Positions 49,046 through 59,766 of a stretch of 64,000 nt of DNA are shown here, piece after piece. The translations under genes were made by a program, and so were the position numbers. Numbering within the stretch: position 1 is the first letter of the stretch; each line of letters opens with the position of its first letter. Under the pieces are notes generated by a model. That model searched no databases. It was not told where the DNA came from and worked only from the letters and a program-made list of their open reading frames with translations. The stretch is from contig OZ017795.1 of NCBI GenBank assembly GCA_963969395.1, positions 41,087,063 to 41,151,062 on the forward strand, written 5' to 3'. Source of the DNA: Pseudoscleropodium purum. Its lineage: Eukaryota; Streptophyta; Bryopsida; Hypnales; Brachytheciaceae.

Positions 49046-49520
49046 TCAAATGATGTAGAACAACAATAAACATTTGGTAGATGGGCTCCCACATAAGTGC
49101 AGTTGATTCCCATATAAGTGCAATTGACTCCTACATAAATCAAATTGATGTTTTATAGATTGCGAATATGGTATATAAGTTATTAAAGCTTGAATTTTAT
49201 GGTTAATTTGGTCATGTGGTTGGGATATGATGCACATACCCAACTTAATCATACATTGATTGTGTTTTTCTTGAGGTAAAGATTTTGTTAAAACATCAGC
49301 TGTCATCTTAGATGTTGGAATATGACATAGTTGAATTTCTTTGTTAAGAATCTTTTCCTGTATGAAATGATATTGGATATCCACATGTTTGCTTCGAGAT
49401 TGATATTTGAGATTTTGGCTAAGAGCTATGGAACTTTGATTGTCGAAATAAATTATAGTAGGATTTGATTAAGGAAAACCTAATTCACTTAACAAATGTC
49501 TTAATCAGATAGCTTGTAGA
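49046..49520 (-). pseudogene. Ty1/copia retrotransposon remnant (RNase H end of pol)
   Basis: On the minus strand, from about 49490: NPTIIYFDNQSSIALSQN, then RSKHVDIQYHFIQEKIL, then TADVLTKSLPQEKHNQC. This is the conserved C-terminus of copia polyproteins: the DNQSA-ALS motif, the RSKHIDI-YHFIRE motif and the DxLTK-LP motif. Integrase and reverse transcriptase are not visible in the window, and a TAA interrupts the frame near 49485, so this is a fragment. No LTR identified. Confidence 0.85.
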
Positions 49521-51129
49521 ATACAGATTTTGGTTTTTAGGTTACTTTTTAGTTTCTTTTGAAAATGTACGTAGAAAGTAGTCTAAAAAGTTTTTAAAAA
49601 AAGCTTAAAAGTAGACTAAAAACTCTAAAAAATAGAAAGTAGCTAAAAGTAGTCGAAAAAACAATTTTTAAAACTTTATGTAGTGTGAATAGGGCAGTTT
49701 GGATGGATGAAATACCTAATGGATGAAAAACTGCGTAGAAGGATGAAAGATTCTAAAAGGTGCCAAAAGGATGAATGGGACGTGATATGGATGAAAAATT
49801 GCAAAATGAATGAATGAGGCATCAAATTGGATGAAAAAACAAAAACAAAAACAAAAATAATAAAACGGTTAGAAGAGGCGTGAGCCTTTTTCCCGACGTT
49901 TGAAAAGATACAAGAATAAAAAAGTTTTTTTTTCCTCTCTCTCTCTCATAGTGCATTTAGAAAGAAGCACTCGTTGTGTATATTTTTGTGATATAATTCA
50001 AAGCGATTTCTGTATATTCGTGTGTTAATTTGTGATTAATTGTATGATTCTGTATACAATTCTGTAATTTTCATGAGTAACTTCTGTGATGTGTTTGATT
50101 CTATGAGATCTGTAAATTTCAAAATTTAATTTGCAAAGCCATTCTAAGCGTGATCAGGAGAGCGACTTCATCGAAGGATCAGAGAGCAGACTAGCAAGAT
50201 TGAAGCAAAGAACATGGAGAGATAAGGTGAATTAAAATCCTAATACATAACAAAGAAGAATTTGTATGAAGTGAAGTCGGTGAGTTTGGCGTCGGGAGAA
50301 GCAACACGATACGGAGCAGGTGATGAAATTTTTGGTGATCTTAAAAGCAACCAGTCCAATTCAAAATTCAAAATTTTGAGATATGTAGAGAAGGAGCAGC
50401 AAGTAAAGCGCGAACATTGCATTTACCGCATCTCCTAGACAGACAAGTTGTTGAAGTGGTACAAGAGCACTGATTTCTATGCTTAAAATTCAACCCAGGA
50501 TCAATTGGGAAGAAATTTGTCGCATCAGGTGCAATTCATGACAATTTCTGGATCGAGATTACTAGAGAAAGTGCAACGCAATTGAGAAAATCGTGATAGC
50601 TCGTGGAATTACTCATTAGAGAAATTTTGGGGTCTCCAGAAGGCCAGTACTTTTGCCTCGAAAATGAATAAATGTTTTTGAAGAAATGCCTAAATTGGAA
50701 ATAAATGGTACCAAAGGCAAGTTTATATCAAACCTGTGAGCCAGTAGGAAGCAAGCGGCATGGCCGAGTTGGCAACAGGGTGGGCTAAGTTGGCAACGTG
50801 GTGGGCCTTGTTGGCACTGTGGAAGGATGAAAATTGATGAGTGCCGGTCAAGGTGGCAACGGCCGTGCTTGCCGCACATGTACCTTAGTAATAAATGATG
50901 AATAAAATAAGGGCTGGTGGCAATTATTTTATTAGAAGCTCGTTGTACCACTACAGTTTAGCTGCAAAGTAAAAACGTTTTTACTTGTTCTAAAGTGGAA
51001 TCCACTATCTCAAATCAATGTACCAGCGTTGTCGACGGTGATGGAGAAGTCCTTTTGCGTTGACCTCGAATTCCATGTGGAGATGCCAATCATTATATTG
51101 TGCGCAAGTAGAATTATTTCTCGGTAATT
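49521..51129. other. Unassigned region with short GGATGAA-type repeats
   Basis: 49530-49680 is rich in complementary tagtcta/aaaagta-type words. 49695-49830 holds about seven ggatgaa words at irregular spacing. No gene supported; a 111-residue minus-strand frame (50616-50951) has no similarity I know. Confidence 0.4.
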
Positions 51130-51312
51130 GAGCTGGACTCAATCACGTTGCCGCCAGATTGCATGTCACAATGTGCAGCAAATGCGAATGGAATTGTCTC
51201 CTGCCAAATGAGTTGGCCCCATTCACGTTGTCGCTAGATTGCATAGCAGAGTGTGGAGCAAATGCGAATCGAATTGTCTCCCGCCAAAGGAGTTGGCCTC
51301 ATTCATGTTGCC
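51130..51312. repeat. 80-bp tandem repeat upstream of the DDE-like gene
   Basis: Units starting agctggactcaatcacgttg (51131), agttggccccattcacgttg (51211) and agttggcctcattcatgttg (51291) are spaced exactly 80 bp apart, giving two full units and a partial third. They end about 30 bp before the start codon at 51345, a position suited to promoter or subterminal binding sites. Confidence 0.8.
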
Positions 51313-51344
51313 ATACTGAGTGAGTTTCGATGTAGCCCGAAGAC

Positions 51345-54300
51345 ATGGCACTTCAGGATGTTATGAACAAAGGTCGAGGTAGTTCTTATACAGTGGTTGT
51401 AGCTCTTGACCGTAAATTTGTACCTGTTGTGAGGAAAGGGGTTCGACTTGATGAACAATTGCCGAAATCAGACTTTCCATCCTTGACAGATTCTGGGGCC
51501 ACCAACATCGACTTGTAGGTGGACGGTAATCTGTACCCAGCAAACCCAGTCACTTGGAAGCCACCTGAATTTCGGACTGTGAAGTCTCTTGTAGAATTTG
51601 TCTGTCATGGAGAATCTAGCCTCTTGGGATACATAAAGAAACTTGCTAGCACCAATGACGTTGTGAAGGGCTTGGAACGTGAATTGGAGAGAACACGAGC
51701 TTCTGTTGCAGTTTTAAGGCAGGACCTTGATGTTGCTAATGAGAGGTGTACTGTGCGTTCAGAGGAACTTCTTGCAGGTAGTAGAGAGGAGATTGCAACA
51801 TTGAAGGCTGAATCTCATGTTTTGAGATCTCGATGTTCTTCGCTTGAGTAGGAGTTGGAGAATAGCACAGAATCTCATGCAAACAGCCTTGTAGTAGCAT
51901 TCTCTAAGGGACGACAAGCTGGAGATGGAGAGTTGCTACGACTGAAACAGGATCTCGAAGAATCTAAGAAGGCATTGTTGAAGCTTCAGAGGAAGATGGA
52001 GAGGATAGTCAACACTCCAGTAGGTGCGCAAGTTAGAGCATCCAAGGGTCTATCTGATTTAGCCAAGACTGGAGGCGCAGCCAAAGCGCGTATTGCAAAG
52101 ATTCAAAGCTTGTTGCAACCGGGTGTAGTCCAAGATGTGCATGTTGGAAACAAGATGTCGAATGGGAGGAAACGCTTGTGTAGTGGCAAGGATACACAAG
52201 ATGAGACAGGACAAGCACTTGGACGATTACTATCGCAAGGAGAGACATGGGCATTGTTGTCTGAACCGCGAAACAATTTTGCTGCCACTAGGATGACAAA
52301 CTACTACCTCAATAGAATTGGGGAAGAGTTGGGAACAGAAGGTATATTGGCCGCATGTGATATGAGTGGAGTGTCTCACAAGGGATATGGTGAGATTTAC
52401 AAAACTGTGAAGGGGCGAGTGCAGCTTGTTGACAAGCGCTTGAAGCCAACATTTCTTCCAAACCCGCACAAGGTACCCAATAAATCCACCCCATTTCACT
52501 CTACTTCTAATATTGTCTTCAAAACTAGTTTTAGGATAGTAGATTCGAAACAAACTACAAGCAAATATACGTTGCCAACATGCTAACAAATATGTTTTAT
52601 CAGGTAAGTTTGTTGCGAAGAGAGCTGAATTCGAAGTTCAAGGATATTGTCGGTGACTACTGCTACATCGACAGTACGTTGGAGATTGAATCAAATGCTC
52701 CGCTAACAAGTGCAAAACAGAAGAAGAGGGTTAAAGAGATAACTCGAGTTGTTTTGATAGCAAAGAACTCTTTGTTTGTTGATATTGAACATGTGCAAAG
52801 GACTATGGTGAAGTTATACGGGTTCACCACTGAAGGTAATTGACTTTTTTGGGTAATATTGAGGATTTAGCGTGCTAGAGTTAAATGACCTGCCTTGGAG
52901 GATGGTTAATGGGTTTTAGATATTAACTTAACTCTGGCAATTTGTTTGAATTTACAGAAGTTGGAAACAAGCCGCTAGTGTTTGTACTGAAGATGGATGA
53001 AGCAGAGATTATGCATGGAAGGAAGTTTGAAAGGGTTAGTATGACCCTTATGAATCGTGCGTTGGACACTAGCATTCAGAAAACTGATGACAGGTATTTC
53101 TCAGTCCAATCTGAAACAGAAATATGGCCTATTGCCTACTTTGAGGTTGCGAAGGAGTCCCACCAAGTTCTCCAGTGGGTGTTCCAACAAACACAAATCC
53201 CTGTGTTGATCAAAGCACAAGATGAAGGTCAGGTACTGACAATGGAGGGCGTTGGAAACTTCCAAGTGTAGTGGCATTTGTCCGCGGACATGAAAACAAT
53301 CAAATGCTTGTATGACCTGAAACATGGAGCCAATGCTAAATATTCATGTATTTATTGCAACCAATTGCGCACGAAACCTGTGGTGGGGTCAGCGGGAAAA
53401 GTGGACAAGGAGGCGGCTAAACGAAGAAAACATACATGGAATGGAGGTTTATTTGCTGCTAACATACGCTGTAAACCATTGGACATTGATAGAGAGTTAC
53501 GGTGGAAGCCTATTCTACCGATCCCACTTGAGAAAGTACATATCTGCACTCTACATGCGTTGACTAGAATGATTGAGAAGATTCTTCATCTGCATTTCAT
53601 ACACATTTGGACTATGACGAATGAGGCCCGTCAAGAATTTGCCATAGAGAACATGGAGAAGACCTTGTCAGTAGCTGGACTTCATGGTGGCAACGTGCGC
53701 ATTATGAAGGACCCAACGGTAAGTGGAAGCGACAGCAACATCCCTATCAAACCCTCCCTAAATGGCGTGACTGCAGTCAGGATGTTCCAACCATCTACTT
53801 GGTCAGGGCAAGATCGGGTATAAAAGGATGTCCTCCAGTCAGAAAACAACACCCTCGACCAAGGTAAGCAGTATTTGGACAAAGTGGAAATGTGGCAAGC
53901 GTTAGAAACAATTCTGCCATATTTCGTGGGCCTTTCTTTAGATCAGGAACAAATCGATACCTTCAGAGGCAAAGTTGAGGATTGGGGAGTGCTCTTTGTG
54001 AAGTGCTTTAGAGAAAACCACGTCACTCATTATATGGTGAGTTTCCACTTTTGCAAACATCTCTAATTTCAGGTTAATAGGCCTACTGCCATCTGGGCAT
54101 ATCTACATGTTGTTCAAATTCTTCCACTAATTTGTCTTCTTATTTGCTTTGTAGCATAACCTTGTGCGCCATGGTCCTTGGTTTGTAGAAACATACGGTA
54201 GCCTTGTTGTTTGGAACAATCAAGGAATGGAAAAGTCACATCATGTAGCAAAGGCGGCCAATCAACACCATACTTAGCATGGTGGTACGAAAGACAGAAC

Positions 54301-54619
54301 AAGTGCAATTGTTCAGCAATACCAGCACTGGTATAGAAATATCCAACACAGGTTTGCTAAGCAAGAACAATTGCGAGCAGCATGCAACGTCAGATCACAG
54401 GAAAATGAAGCAGCGTTGGTAGCTTCAATGCAGAAGAAAAGGACAGCCTACAACGCAAGTAATGCAGAGGAGGGAGCTAGAAAGTGGAGGGAAGATAGAA
54501 TACGAGTTGGCAGAGCTTGGGCGAGAGAAGTTGAAGGCCAGGGTGTGGCCAACAGGGCCACTGATAGTCTGAGCACAAATACTGGTGACGTTGAGCCCCC
54601 AAGCACGTTGGTACCTTGA
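51345..54619 (+). CDS. DDE-transposase-like protein (4 exons, five in-frame TAR codons)
   Basis: Exons 51345-52472, 52604-52835, 52958-54036 and 54155-54619 sum to 2904 nt (968 codons) with no frameshift, ending in TGA. TAG at 51516, 51849, 53269 and 54275 and TAA at 53821 lie in frame. Contexts: NIDL-VDGNLY, CSSLE-ELENS, NFQV-WHLSAD, HHT-HGGTKD, QDRV-KDVLQ. The N-terminal part is a coiled coil (about residues 90-210). Then come VFVLKMDEAEIMHG, PIAYFEVAKE, LSADMKTIKCL, a C-x2-C pair (YSCIYCN), HICTLHALTRMIEKIL and VVWNNQGMEKSHHVAKAAN. The spacing of Asp (KMDEAE), Asp (SADMK) and Glu (GMEKSHH), with a zinc-like insertion, fits an RNase-H-fold DDE transposase (inference). I cannot name the superfamily. 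Tandem 80-bp repeats lie just upstream. Confidence 0.65.
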
Positions 54620-54887
54620 GAAATTGGCAACAATAGACATTGGACGTAGTAGTGGCATTGACTATAAGTTTCGGATATTAGTATTTCATTTTCAGGCAAA
54701 TGTTTCCAATTGTGCATCAAAAAAAGCAGAAGGCCACAGGGTCTTGTCTAAATAGAATGCTCCTAAGATAGTGCTGCCTTAGTTTACTATGTAGGAATCT
54801 ACTAACCAAACCTGTTTCCAACAAATGGCTTGTTTTCAACTACTCTCACCCGCTAGCAAAGAAACCTGTTCCTTGCCAAATTTTGTC
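54620..54887. other. Spacer between convergent genes
   Basis: Probable shared 3' region of the DDE-like gene (plus) and the RING-like gene (minus). No further gene seen. Confidence 0.5.
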
Positions 54888-56684
54888 TCAGTTGGAAGGC
54901 ATGTTCCTATTGATGGAAATCTCTCCATCAGGTGCAAAGGATACATTGAATACACTTGGACCGCTGGGATGATTCAAAGATACAGCCCAACGCATTGGAG
55001 CTTGAGACAATATTGAGGCCGTAGGGGTTTCGGATGGAGTTGATGAAGTACATGCTCCCACTGAGATTGTTTGAAACGTCCCCACACTGCTGGGCTCAGC
55101 TTTGTATTCTTCCATTGCCGCATCTTCAGCTGGAACAATTGACTTGTTGGCTGCATGAAATTGTGCAATGGCTTAGGACTTACATTCACTATTCAATTCA
55201 AAATAATGGAAGCCAAAATGTATCGGTATTCAAATTAGCTCACCTAGTTTTGTGGCGGCTTGAGCTCCAACCTTGTTGTCATGCTGGAAACGCCCTTCTC
55301 CATCCAGGGCGTAAGAGGGAATCCAAACTGAGCCATCCAAGCACCACTGAACTGATCTTCGCAACATGGGCAAATGTATTTCTGATCCGCCAACAACTGG
55401 GCAATGCATACGGGGTGGTACTCACACCCACAAGAAGCAATAATCACAGCACACGCTATGAAACCTTGTTTCTTGCAGCCCGCACAGAACTTTGGTTCTG
55501 TTCTCCACATTTCAGGGACGGACTTGCCTGTTGGATACATGAATGGGGCCCTCGGACGGAGCACCAAGGAAGCAGTTTTTAGCTTACCCAGCTTCTCCTC
55601 AGATTCCACAACAGCAGCCTTATACATTTCGTAAGTCTGTGTTGACAGTGCCAACGACCCACCTTCAATAGATTTTATTGAAGCTTTTGCCTTCTCTTCA
55701 GCCTCCGACATCGTAATCAATTTTTCCAAAGTCTCTCGTCCCTGCAACAGCTTTTGCATAGACAACGAGCTATTGCCTTCGCAACTTGGGTCAGCAGGAT
55801 TTCCATGTATCCCCGAGGCATACTGGACCTCCAATTCTTCTCGGTCTTTGGCACAAGTGACAAGTGCCTCCTTTGATTCCGTCAAGGACCTCAGAAGACC
55901 CTCGTGCGCAACATGCGTCGTCCCGCAGTTTGCGAAAGTCTAACAATTCCGCTTCCGCCTCCGCTATAGTTGTGGAACTGTTTCGGGATGCTTCTCCTCT
56001 CTTGCAACTCTTGTGTCCACAGGCAGTCGTGGCATAGCTGTTCATGACACCGCACAAGCTCGCAAGTTGTTCCTTGATGGCAACAGGACCCAGTTTGTGC
56101 CGGTTTAACTTCTTCTGGTCCATTCGAGTGTTGCGCCTCTTGATTGCTTCTGCCACCCAATCAATCTCAAGGTTGTATACAAATGTGGCAAAGCAAGCGT
56201 GTAAGAACCTCAAAGAAAATTGGTCATTGTCAATAGAGCCACCATATACAAGCCTGTGGTGATCTTGAAACTATTTCGCTTGCTCGTTGTCAACGCACAA
56301 GCTGATTGGAAACCTGTGTGGATCAATACGTGTCTTCCATTTCTCGAAGATGTCGGCGTCACGTACTTCCGTCAAGTTTGCAACTTGATCCACGGACGTC
56401 CCACTAGGGCATAGTCCCACGACAAGGGTGAAAAATCGTGCGTCATACACACCGTGCCTTCCTTGAAGCACAGGGGCAACAGCTACCATTCTCTGCTGTA
56501 GGTCTTCAAGAATTCCATCCAGTGGGATCGGATCTTGAAACTCGTCCTCCACAGTCTCTCCTCTTCCGCTAGGGCTCTGAACCTCTTCGACCACATGGGC
56601 AGGTTTAGGGTCAATCTCACCCGCTCCTCAATAAGGCAAGTTCCTCCTCCTCTGGACACAAGCACGAGTTGGCTGTCTCGACAT
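54888..56684 (-). pseudogene. Coiled-coil/RING-like protein, minus-strand paralogue
   Basis: ATG 56684 opens MSRQPTRACVQRRRNLPY, then TGA 56630-56628. The frame continues GAGEIDPKP into PIPLDGILEDLQQRM and FFTLVVGLC, crosses TAG 56273-56271, and goes on to LRFLHACFATFVYN and KLGPVAIKEQLASL. A frame change near 55905 leads into a coiled coil and a metal-site segment FCAGCKKQ...SCGCEYHPVC...CPCCEDQF. The exon ends at an in-frame TAG (55246-55244) placed against a splice donor (gtgagc). A last exon (about 55150-54888) ends in TGA. It is clearly paralogous to the divergent gene at 57450 (for example PISLEGIPNDL versus PIPLDGILEDL). RING-like zinc binding is inferred from the Cys/His spacing. Confidence 0.6.
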
Positions 56685-57449
56685 GTTGGAAACAAACACA
56701 GTACATACACTTGTGACTACGTAATGTGTCTGTGAGCTAATGCTACGTACTGCTACGTACTACGGGACAAAGTGGAAAACATTTATAAAAAAGAAATTAC
56801 TACGTGCGTTGCTGCATGCGTACAAGCTCTCTTACAGCAGAAGGTTTCATTAAGCTAGCGCTGCTGCATGCTTACAAGCTCTCTCACAGTGGAAGAGAAC
56901 TCAGAAAAACAAAGAGGCAATGGTACCGTTGGGTGCGAGCTCACACCTGTTCGATTTCGACTAATGATAACACTGAAATGGATGATGCCAAATTAAATCA
57001 AGCGGCTTGCTCAAAGCCTCAAATCAATTGGTTACACATGATAATTGCAAAGGGCACTCATTTTATTTTCAATTGACTAACCTACCCTCATCAAATAGGC
57101 CACTCAATTGTTGCAATTAGTGATGTGCCACCAAATAGAAAAACATTGAATGTAAGGAATACTAAAACGTCCAGTCCAAACTTCTGTAATTGTTGCCATC
57201 ACGCACGTCCCCAAAGCTACGTTTCTCACACGCTTAGCTAGGGCCACCAGTTGTCATCATCATTTGCTATTTGAATATGCACCTTCACAGTTTGTCCATA
57301 GCGTTGTCTCTGAAAGGAGTGGTTGCTTGTTTTCGTTGCCTGCGTTGTACACTAAACCCGAAGCCATAGTTTAGGGTTTAGTACTTGTGTCCATCGCTTG
57401 AGTTTTAGTTTGGTCGCTTCGAGTTCCTTTCAGGTAGTTCATTTCCAAC
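56685..57449. promoter_or_regulatory. Bidirectional promoter region between paralogous RING-like genes
   Basis: Head-to-head spacing of about 765 bp. A short direct repeat (gctgcatg(c/g)(g/t)tacaagctctct) occurs at about 56812 and 56860. No gene supported here. Confidence 0.45.
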
Positions 57450-59202
57450 ATGGCCTCCGCAAGCAAAACTCCACGCACGATCGGCAATCTTGTGCAAGTG
57501 AAAGGCAAGGCTGCTCTGAAAGGAGAGTCTCCTAGTAGTAAGGAGTCTCCGAAGCCATGGTTCCCTCCTGTTCCGAGTCAGATGGATTGGGGGGAGCCGA
57601 TCTCTTTAGAGGGGATACCAAATGACCTTAGCAAGAAATTAGTTGAGTTTGCACCATGTTTGTTAGGAAGAGATAAAGTTGTTTACGATGATGAGTTCTT
57701 TCACCGAGTTTGTGGGCTTTGCATAGAAGGTCCCACGCCGAAACAGGTGACCGAAGCCATGGTTCCAGCAGGTGTTTTTGAGCACATCTGGCCCCCTGGA
57801 GAAGGTGCAAACAAGTCGAGGTACCTGCTGTCGGCGTGCAAGAGGGAAAAACATAAGAACGCGTATATCAAGATTTACCAGAGTGTTTATGGTGATATAC
57901 CCGACAACAAAGCCTTCAGCCAGACCTTCTTACAGGCGTGTGTGTACTACTTCAACTTCCATGTAATGGGTGGCAAGAAGAAGGTGAATTGGGCTTCAGC
58001 CGCTGCGGGGATGGTGCTCGATCGGCAGAGACACATCACAAACAATCCTCTAAAGTTGGGGCCTCCTGCATTGAAGCAGTAGATAGCGGGCATCCTAGAC
58101 GACTGTGCTGTCTACGTGAACCCGCAGAGTACAAGTGGGGATGTTGGAACCAAGCTCAGTGAGGATGGTGGAACCAAGCACGGTGGTGGTGCAGAGAAGG
58201 ACAGGCAAAAGTTGGAGGAGTTGTTGAAGGCAATATCGACTCAGACTGTCGCTTATCAAAAGTGCGCACAAGGAATGGTTGAGAAGAAGGAACTACTATC
58301 AAAATTGGAGGCCGAGAAGTTGGAGTTGGAAGCCCAAGATGAAAATTTGAACTCCAAGAAGGACAAATTGCGCAAAGATTCCAAAGACTTTGCGAAAGCT
58401 AGGGACCTGAAGGAGAAAGCGCGTGTGGACAAGGAGCAACGATTGCTCAGTGCTCAGATTGCAGCCAACAACAAAACTTTGGATGAATGTGAGACAAGGC
58501 TTGAGGACACCAAGAGGACTATAGTCGAGGAGGAAGAGAACATGTTGTCTCTGAAAGAGGCGCTAAGTCAAGTGTAGAAGAAATGCGCAGCCGAGAGAGC
58601 AGCTCAATACTCCATCAAGCTGAAAGAGCCTGTTGGGAACAGGATTGCAACTGAAAGAGGGGCGCCAAATCTTAGGACCGAATCACCATGCATTGTGTGC
58701 GAGCTACTCTTTGTTTCCAACACCGCAGTCCCTTTTTCTTGTGGTTGCTTGTTTCACCCATGGTGCTTGTGGGCAGAAATACTTTCAGGATGTCGTGATT
58801 GTCATCGTTGTTCAAAAGTGGCCGATCCTTTCTGGTTGGAATCTTGGGGGTTTGAATTGTTAGAAACGCCCGATAATAGCATTGACCTTGCGGAAAAGGC
58901 CCTGGTCGAGGAGGAAGAGTCGGTCATAGTGCGCACGAAAGTAGCATCTATTGTCGCTGAGGGTGAACGAGCTCCTAAGGTGCCAAAGCAGTAGAGGACT
59001 CCATCGCCTATGGTTGGTAAGGCATATTCTAGTGTTTCACTCAAGTCATGTAATTGTTTAGGGTTAGTTATACACACATGTAGAGAGGGTGGTGCGTAAT
59101 GTGTGTTGAGGCTAACGCAAAGTAACCATTGTGTTGGATGTTGGAAACAGCAGCTAAAGCAATGGAGCACAAGAAGAAGGGAGAGTTCGCCATGTCCGAC
59201 AA
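57450..59202 (+). pseudogene. Coiled-coil/RING-like protein, plus-strand paralogue, cut by kinase element copy 2
   Basis: ATG 57450 (MASASKTPRTIGNL) opens a single frame to beyond 58994, with TAG at 58080, 58575 and 58992 and no frameshift. Segments: PISLEGIPNDLSKKLVEFAP, FFHRVCGLC and KLGPPALKQ-IAGIL. A long Lys/Glu-rich coiled coil (about 58190-58600) follows, then a metal-site segment CIVCELLF...SCGCLFHPWC...CRDCHRC. After a likely donor (ggttggtaag, about 59017) a short exon reading AMEHKKKGEF runs into the transposon end at 59203. The TAG at 58080 aligns with Gln in the minus-strand paralogue (ALKQ-IAGI versus AIKEQLAS). RING-type ligase function is possible but unproven. Confidence 0.65.
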
Positions 59203-59214
59203 CAAGGTTGACAC

Positions 59215-59345
59215 GACGTCTGGACGCGGACGCTGTGTCTGCAACGTCCGCTGATATTCGCAGTCCCCGCGGACGCAGCGTCCGCCGGGACCGCCCCATC
59301 CGCCCCGTCCGCTTTGACGGCCCTATTTCCCCCGACCGCCCTACC
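59215..59345. repeat. GC-rich terminus of kinase element copy 2
   Basis: Inverse counterpart of 41500-41620, with cgtccgc-type repeats. It carries several C-to-T or G-to-A differences from copy 1. Confidence 0.7.
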
Positions 59346-59766
59346 CAAACTGCCCCGCGGTCACTCCCTTAATCTTTAAACAATTAAACGTTAAATGAAG
59401 TGCAATGGTTCGCAATTTGTCATTAAAACAATGTCTCTTATAAGTTGAAAGATTATAAAGTTTGACCATGAGTCCATAATAGTCTTGAAACTATGAAAAA
59501 ATTCCAATTCATTTTCAGAAGGCAAACTAAAAAAGTTTGTGACTTCAAATATATATATATACTATTTAAAAAATTGAGATCAACACAAATACAAACATAA
59601 TCAATATGGGCAAAATGTATTCAATTTAATGTAGAATACCATACATTGTGCACATTTGGCTAATTGCACATATAATTTTTTTCATTCCAACTCTATATTT
59701 CTAAACTAATTTTTAATGCCTATATAACCTATTCAAGTATTCAATTACTACTTCTGCACTACCAAT

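Noticed and set aside
51345..54619. RAG1-like or Transib transposase.
   Set aside because: Only the general order of acidic residues and a cysteine pair is similar. The diagnostic RAG1 core motifs are not visible, so I left the superfamily open.
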